Part shown: positions 58,661 to 64,000 of the stretch, piece after piece | Layout: each line of letters starts with the position of its first letter | How positions within the stretch are numbered: position 1 is the stretch's first letter | Origin: Acanthopleura granulata | Taxonomy: Eukaryota; Mollusca; Polyplacophora; Chitonida; Chitonidae | NCBI GenBank assembly: GCA_016165875.1 | Contig: JABBOT010000080.1 | Location: forward strand, 2,077,205-2,141,204 | Length of the DNA stretch: 64,000 nucleotides | Reading direction: 5' to 3' | Position numbers and translations under genes: made by a program | Notes under the pieces: model-generated | What the model saw: the letters and a program-made list of their open reading frames with translations, nothing else | Told to the model about the DNA's origin: nothing | The model's database searches: none

Positions 58661-59962
58661 CTGTGAAGTAAATCTTCCGAGTTCACTGTCAGCGTAACAT
58701 GTGATAACATAAGGACAGGGCTCTGTTTTAATGTTATATATTTTAATTATAACAAGTACATGTGTGAAAAACACTTCAAAGTATTTCCAGGCCATTGTAT
58801 TGTGTGATAAGGTGACAAGAGTTTTCCTCTCTTACAGTAAGTACATCACAGCCCACAGAGAATTATGGATACGTTTCATGCTGGCCGAAGGGGCACGGTA
58901 AAATGTCAATTTCCACTCTCGTAGTAGCTGTTAGCAAAAATACTTTACCGAAATAAACACAATATTATCCAGCCTTTATGACAAACTTAAGACTGATCAT
59001 GCGCTGTCTTTCACTTTAACATGTAACATGTTAACTGTGGTGTGCTTAACCGTGTATCAACGACACAAAAGGCTCGTTCCGGAACATAACGATGTGCGAA
59101 ACTGGCTTTTTTCCAACAAAAGCTTGCAATCATAAACCCGTGGCATAATTAGGTATTTGGGTTTTATTGAGCTCTCGGTTCTTTGGTCTCTTCATTCTGT
59201 ACATACTTCTTTATGTATAAAACACTGACTGTGTGTTTTTGTCATGTTGAGTCACACTTGAGTTTGTGTAAGCCACAATCTAGAAGTCTCCTCATTGCCC
59301 ATCTATTCGGAATTTAGCCTAAACGGCATCTGCGTGCATTCAGCTGTTTGAAAACACAGCTACGCAGCCTTACCGCACCATCATCGATCCAGGCCCTCAT
59401 CACTCCAGAGCAACATTAAAGGCGATGTTATCTGGAGAGCTAAACATAAAGAATGAAAGAATGTCCCAGAAACTCGTCAGCCTTTGGGGACTCGACTGGG
59501 GAGTTCTTCTGGTCGCTTTGCCGAACAATTACAACACCTATATTTCCAGCGTGAAAATAACTACACTGGTTTTGGAACGGAAAACTATATATTTGCTGTT
59601 TATTAGAGCCGTTATTACACTCATCAATCCTAGTCGCCCACCTAGTCATGACATTAAAGCGCTGATGGCTATGATGAAAATATACACATGTATATATAAA
59701 ACTGTGTGCATGAATGGATGCGTATTTTTTAGTTTTTACCAATTTGCAAGCAATATGTTTTCCGACACGGTAATTAGCATAATTGTTTAATGGTTCTGCT
59801 GCAATAACGAACACTTGAGAGATAAATTTTGAACTGATTGACATCAAAATTCGGTGGCGTTAAGACCTATTCAAGTCCTAAAACCACACTGGTGTGCGTT
59901 ACGTGTGGAGAGCAACTTGTGTGAGGAGTAAATTCATGAGTAACATGTCCAAGATCTGTGCC

Positions 59963-60025
59963 CCTGGTCGTATAAGTGAAATGCTCTTGAGGACGGTGTA
60001 AGACGCCAACCAAATGAATCAAAGA
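59963..60025 (+). mobile_element. SINE 3' end fragment
   Basis: CTGGTCGTATAAGTGAAATG, CTTGAGGACGGTGTAAGACG and CCAACCAAATGAATC. Confidence 0.75.
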
Positions 60026-61589
60026 AATTTTATTCAGTTTGGGCAATAAACTATCTGATACATGTTCATATACAGCGGTTCACAAATGGATGTTCTTACA
60101 GCTGACCGATCCCCAACAATGAGGTCACAAATTTGAATCCAGTACTCGCAGGTTCGTCTGCGGCTGCATGTTAGGAAGACCTTCATGCTCCTGACAAAGG
60201 ACACTGGTTTTCTTAACACTCTCCTACTTCTCCAAACGAAAACCTGACTGCCTCGGAATTTATAGAATATTCTATTAATGAAATTCGTCTCTGCAAATTC
60301 GACTCTGGACAGGGCAATGGTCAGTGAGTGTAACCTACGCTAAGAATCGCTCCGCTTATCAAACTCCTCACAGCGCTTGTTCCGTCCGAGAGCTCTCTTG
60401 ACAAGTACATTAAACATTCAGGTTTCGTCCCGCTGTGCCAGACAGTTGTGCTCAGAAAATGTCTTGGTTGGTCTAAAAAACATGTGACTGACAACTAGCA
60501 GGTGAGCACACCTAATCACATGTAAGAGTTTAGTAAAAATCTTTTTTTATTGGGAGATGTAATAATTATCCCCGTGTACCGGACAGCAGATTATTTTTGA
60601 TTTATATTATTGTTCTAAAGGCAGACAAAATAGCGAGTAACTTAACAATTTACGGTTAGTCAGATGAAATAAGAATATTAATTTGTGTGCCCATCTTTAG
60701 TTGGAAACCAGTATAAAACACATCACGGTGTCAATCCACGTTCGCTCTGAGAAATAAGGCTATGATTCCTTGGATACGCCACCGGCTTATCCAGAAAACA
60801 TTTTGATTTGCTAATGGTGGCAGGCCTCAAGCAATGGTTACTTCAAAACGGAAAGTATATTTTCTATATAACTCAAGGGTTTAAACGTTTTTTTTTTCAG
60901 CAATACATACGACAGAAAAAAATGGTTTTTATATTAAGCTTGGACTTCTTTGAATTCTGTGTATTATTTATTTGCTGTCTTTTCCACTAAGAGAAAGAGC
61001 CTTCTGTTATCTGGTGACGTTTCGCTAGAGCTTCTAAAATCGTTTTCATATGATATTAGTCAAACTTTACAGTTAAGCTTACATAACAGATTCCACACTT
61101 GCAAAGCAGGCGCTAAGAAATCATCATCGGGTGGCAATGGGTGATTGTTCTCCAGGTGGTCTCACACTTGTGGTAGCCATGATTTACCTGTGATTAGTTA
61201 TCAACAGAGCTGACAAGAGGTGAGGTGTTTATGTGCTGATTATGGGGTCAGCGGCCCTATATGGTAACCTCAGTTTATAGGGTTATAAGGTCATCTCATA
61301 TGCTTGTGACTGTCTGTCGCTCATACTCTGTTTTTATTCTCTATGTTGTAGTCTTTTATATTATGTTCTTGCATAAGCCAGGATTCTGCAGGTGGTGTAA
61401 ATATCCCCGCTACAGGCACTTTACGTGAATACGTATTAAATGTGATAAGCATTTATGTGTATTTTATTAAATGTGAAGACGAAGCAGCATGGTGAATTAT
61501 TCTGGACCAGGGATGTCTAATAAATTGCAGTTAACGTCAGTGCCATTTTCTCCTTTATCCTGTTCAAGCCCTGTGGTGCTGTTGGGGGT

Positions 61590-61606
61590 GGGGGGGGGGG
61601 GGGGGG
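61590..61606 (+). repeat. G17 homopolymer
   Basis: An uninterrupted run of 17 G preceded by GGGGGT; possible G-quadruplex and error-prone to sequence. Confidence 0.9.
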
Positions 61607-62074
61607 TGGCATATGTGCATACACACGAAAAATCAGAATAAACCATAAATGAAGTAAACAGACAAGAGGCCGGATTTCACAGGTTACATGCGACCTAGTG
61701 CCAATGCTACTCTAGTTTCATTTTGCCAGACAGTATCCTAAGTCACGAAGTCACGACTTTTTTTTTGTGTGTTTTTGAATCTGAGTTGTTGGTTGATAGT
61801 TGTTTGTTGGAATCCCATGATGCTAGTACGCTTGCTCTGTGGCCGCTTGGGACTGACTTACCATCTAATTTTTCGACTGATTTTCTGTCTCTCTATCCGA
61901 ATATTAAGCGCATCATATCTATGTTTTCCTGGTGTATCGCTGTGGGCACTCGCATTTTACCTGGTCTGCACGTTCATTAGGAGTGTTTTTTCCTTCCCAG
62001 ATGCTCTAGACGTCATGAGAGATGCCTGGGGAGTGGTCAGCCATCGTCACCGTCTCCTAGTAGTGGTACTAATA

Positions 62075-62190
62075 TGTAACACCACCTCTAGGAGGCACCT
62101 TTAACAGAATTCAAACACCACTTCCTAGAGGCACCTTTAACAGAATTCGAAGACCAACACCTAAAGGCAACTTTAACAGAATCTGAATCA
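62075..62190 (+). repeat. About 36-bp tandem repeat, three copies
   Basis: CACCACCTCTAGGAGGCACC, CACCACTTCCTAGAGGCACC and CCAACACCTAAAGGCAACT, each followed by TTTAACAGAAT. Confidence 0.85.
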
Positions 62191-62429
62191 TCAGCACACT
62201 CACTTGTAGCCAACTAGGCACAGTCGGTGATGATGCATAGAAAGCAGGTGTAAGGTTTATCGCTGCCTCAGAGTTGAACAAGCCATTTGTTTATAATTTT
62301 TATCAGAGATTATATATCCGTTAATTATCAAATCAAGTGTGACTTAACCCCCTAGTTTGACTCCGAAATGTCTCCCGCGCAGTTGCGAATCTCGTCCAAG
62401 CTGAGTTCACCAATGCCCTGTTACCATAC

Positions 62430-62479
62430 GTAATACGGCGTAAAACACCAATCAAAGAAATAAGTAAATAAATAAATTA
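62430..62479 (+). mobile_element. SINE tail fragment
   Basis: TACGGCGTAAAACACCAATC and an AAATAAGTAAATAAATAAAT tail. Confidence 0.75.
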
Positions 62480-62550
62480 TCCCAAAAAATAAGCTTTTAT
62501 TGCAAGTCACAACTTATAAAAGTGTTATCGTAGATCTTACAATAAAAGTC

Positions 62551-62820
62551 AAAATCTTGATGTTGATACAGCAGCCAGTGTAGCATCATACAAAAGCACA
62601 GATACTCCGAAAAACCGATAGGCCAATTTACAGTATTTCCAAAATATTTTATTTTCCTTTTATTATGAGACATGAATATAGGACCAAACATCTTCATGTT
62701 GATACACCAGCTAGTTTAGGGTCATAGAAAAGTACAAACACTCCAAAAAAGCAATAGGCCACAAAGTTGAAATTGAACACTATATTTCATTTTAATATGA
62801 GACGTGAATATGTAAACACG
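62551..62820 (+). repeat. About 136-bp direct duplication, diverged
   Basis: TTGATGTTGATACAGCAGCC at 62557 matches TTCATGTTGATACACCAGCT at 62692. Both copies continue with ACTCC.AAAAA, CAATAGGCCA-like and TATGAGAC.TGAATAT blocks. Confidence 0.8.
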
Positions 62821-63140
62821 GAGCGAGGCTATCTACACCATCTTCACTGACAACCACCTAATTTTACATTTGCTATTCAATAAATGTGATTTTGCTACAT
62901 AGCCATTGAGCAATTCTAGAAACCCTAAAAATTGCTATCAAGTTCCCAGCATTGTCTTTACCCAATCCGGTTCAATCCATGTTGCAAAGGGTGGTGTAAG
63001 TTGTGTAAGTATGGGAAGACGAAAAGTTAGAAGAAAACCCTTACTGAGGTAAATTGACAAGAGGCCGATTTTCACCGGCTACTGGTGACACTTGTCAACT
63101 ACCCACTACCATGATGTTCTCATTTTGATTCTCCGTGCTG

Positions 63141-63328
63141 TTTATTTATTTATTTATTTGATTGGTGTTTTACGCCGTACTCAAGAATATTTCACTGATA
63201 CGGCCAACATTATGGTGGGAGGAAACCGGGCAAGGCCCTGGGGAAACCCACGACCATGCGCAAGTTGCTGGTAGACCTTCCCACGTACAGCCAGAGAGGA
63301 AGCCAGCATGAGCTGGATTTGAACCCGT
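63141..63328 (-). mobile_element. SINE, head-truncated, minus strand
   Basis: TTTATTTGATTGGTGTTTTA, CAACATTATGGTGGGAGGAA, and GAGGAAGCCAGCATGAGCTG; it ends at TTTGAACCC, the B-box region. Confidence 0.9.
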
Positions 63329-64000
63329 GTTGTTTACATGTGTGCATCTGTTATATTATCGCTCAATGCGTTTTGATATTTACTTCTCCTGACGATGATT
63401 CTTGCAGCCTTATTGAAATATTGAAACGTGAAATGTATAATTTCTCATATAGATTATTCAGAATGTATATGTTTTTATGACATATAGAGGTCCAGGGGAG
63501 GTAATCCAATCAAGCGCCTTGTAAACTCTTTCTCATGGCCAAGGGCTGTTTTCGTGCAGTACTTCTGCTGCCCACGAGTTTCATTTGTGAACTGGACGTC
63601 ATGCCTCGAATATCAACTTCTTCCCCGATCATTTGAAAACTAATGACTGCCTTTTTCTTGCATGTTCCTACCTTTATTTATTATTTATATCTACTATTTT
63701 TTTTACATATTCCTTTGAGAACTGATGTTTACGAAATCAGTCTTGCCTTGGAACGCCCCTTCATGATTTACAAATGGTGTACGAATGTCAAATATAAGGT
63801 TTATTTTCCAACACCAATAAGGCGAGCAGATGGTGGCGCTGTATGACGTCATAAGACATACCTCACATCGGTGTTACCTCTGTTCCTAAAGACTCAAATG
63901 TCTTGTTTTGGGCGTAAGATCAGGAAATGTTTTATACAAGGTACGAGGATATGTATACTCAAGTAACGACTTTATAACACCAAAAATCTTGGCCTGAAAA

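Larger units (their letters stand above)
53400..64000. other. Region right of TRPC without a recognised gene
   Basis: I found no exon that resembles a known family on either strand. Several frames of 80-135 codons (for example minus 59440-59847 and plus 61769-62104) are T-rich or unremarkable. Contents that can be named are SINE fragments, a 15-16 bp repeat field (53935-54285), small duplications, a G-run and one CCAAT/TATA-like pair. Confidence 0.45.

Noticed and set aside
61769..62104. 111-codon hydrophobic frame resembling a membrane protein
   Set aside because: T-rich DNA gives Leu/Phe-rich translations by chance; an overlapping frame is equally open and neither matches a known family.

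Overview
This window is animal nuclear DNA. It is AT-rich, has spliced genes with GT-AG introns, and contains at least 20 copies or fragments of one tRNA-derived SINE. The SINE and the protein sequences suggest a lophotrochozoan, most likely a mollusc; this assignment is inference and was not tested by any search. Four protein-coding genes and one tRNA gene can be supported.

Layout. (1) 750-6327, minus strand: the first six coding exons of a NEK11-like kinase, which runs off the left edge of the window. Its third intron is filled by about 28 tandem copies of a 74-75 bp unit made from the end of the exon carrying the HRD catalytic loop plus its own splice donor. (2) 8268-9704, plus strand: an intronless KDM8/JMJD5 dioxygenase gene with an NRF1/ETS/E-box-type promoter and a clear poly(A) signal. 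(3) 11512-11599, minus strand: tRNA-Tyr(GUA) with a 15-nt intron. (4) 11886-16292, plus strand: SNRPD1 (Sm D1), complete in four exons, 119 aa. (5) 16300-25340: no recognised gene; it holds SINE fragments and a 473-bp inverted-repeat structure. (6) 25347-53256, plus strand: a complete TRPC-type cation channel, 15 exons that join in frame to 927 aa. Several of its introns hold minisatellites. (7) 53400-64000: no recognised gene; SINE fragments, small duplications and G-runs.

The genes look like unrelated neighbours: a cell-cycle kinase, a 2-oxoglutarate oxygenase, a spliceosome core protein and a calcium-permeable channel. Nothing suggests a shared pathway.

The most unusual signal is structural. 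In three introns (NEK11-like intron 3, TRPC introns 5 and 6) a tandem repeat begins at the exon-intron boundary and its units copy the end of the exon plus the 5' splice site, so the true donor sits at the edge of an array of donor look-alikes. Other arrays in the window carry donor motifs in antisense (TRPC intron 2) or acceptor-like pyrimidine-CAG units (TRPC intron 11). Long open frames inside these arrays are artefacts of repeat periodicity, not genes.
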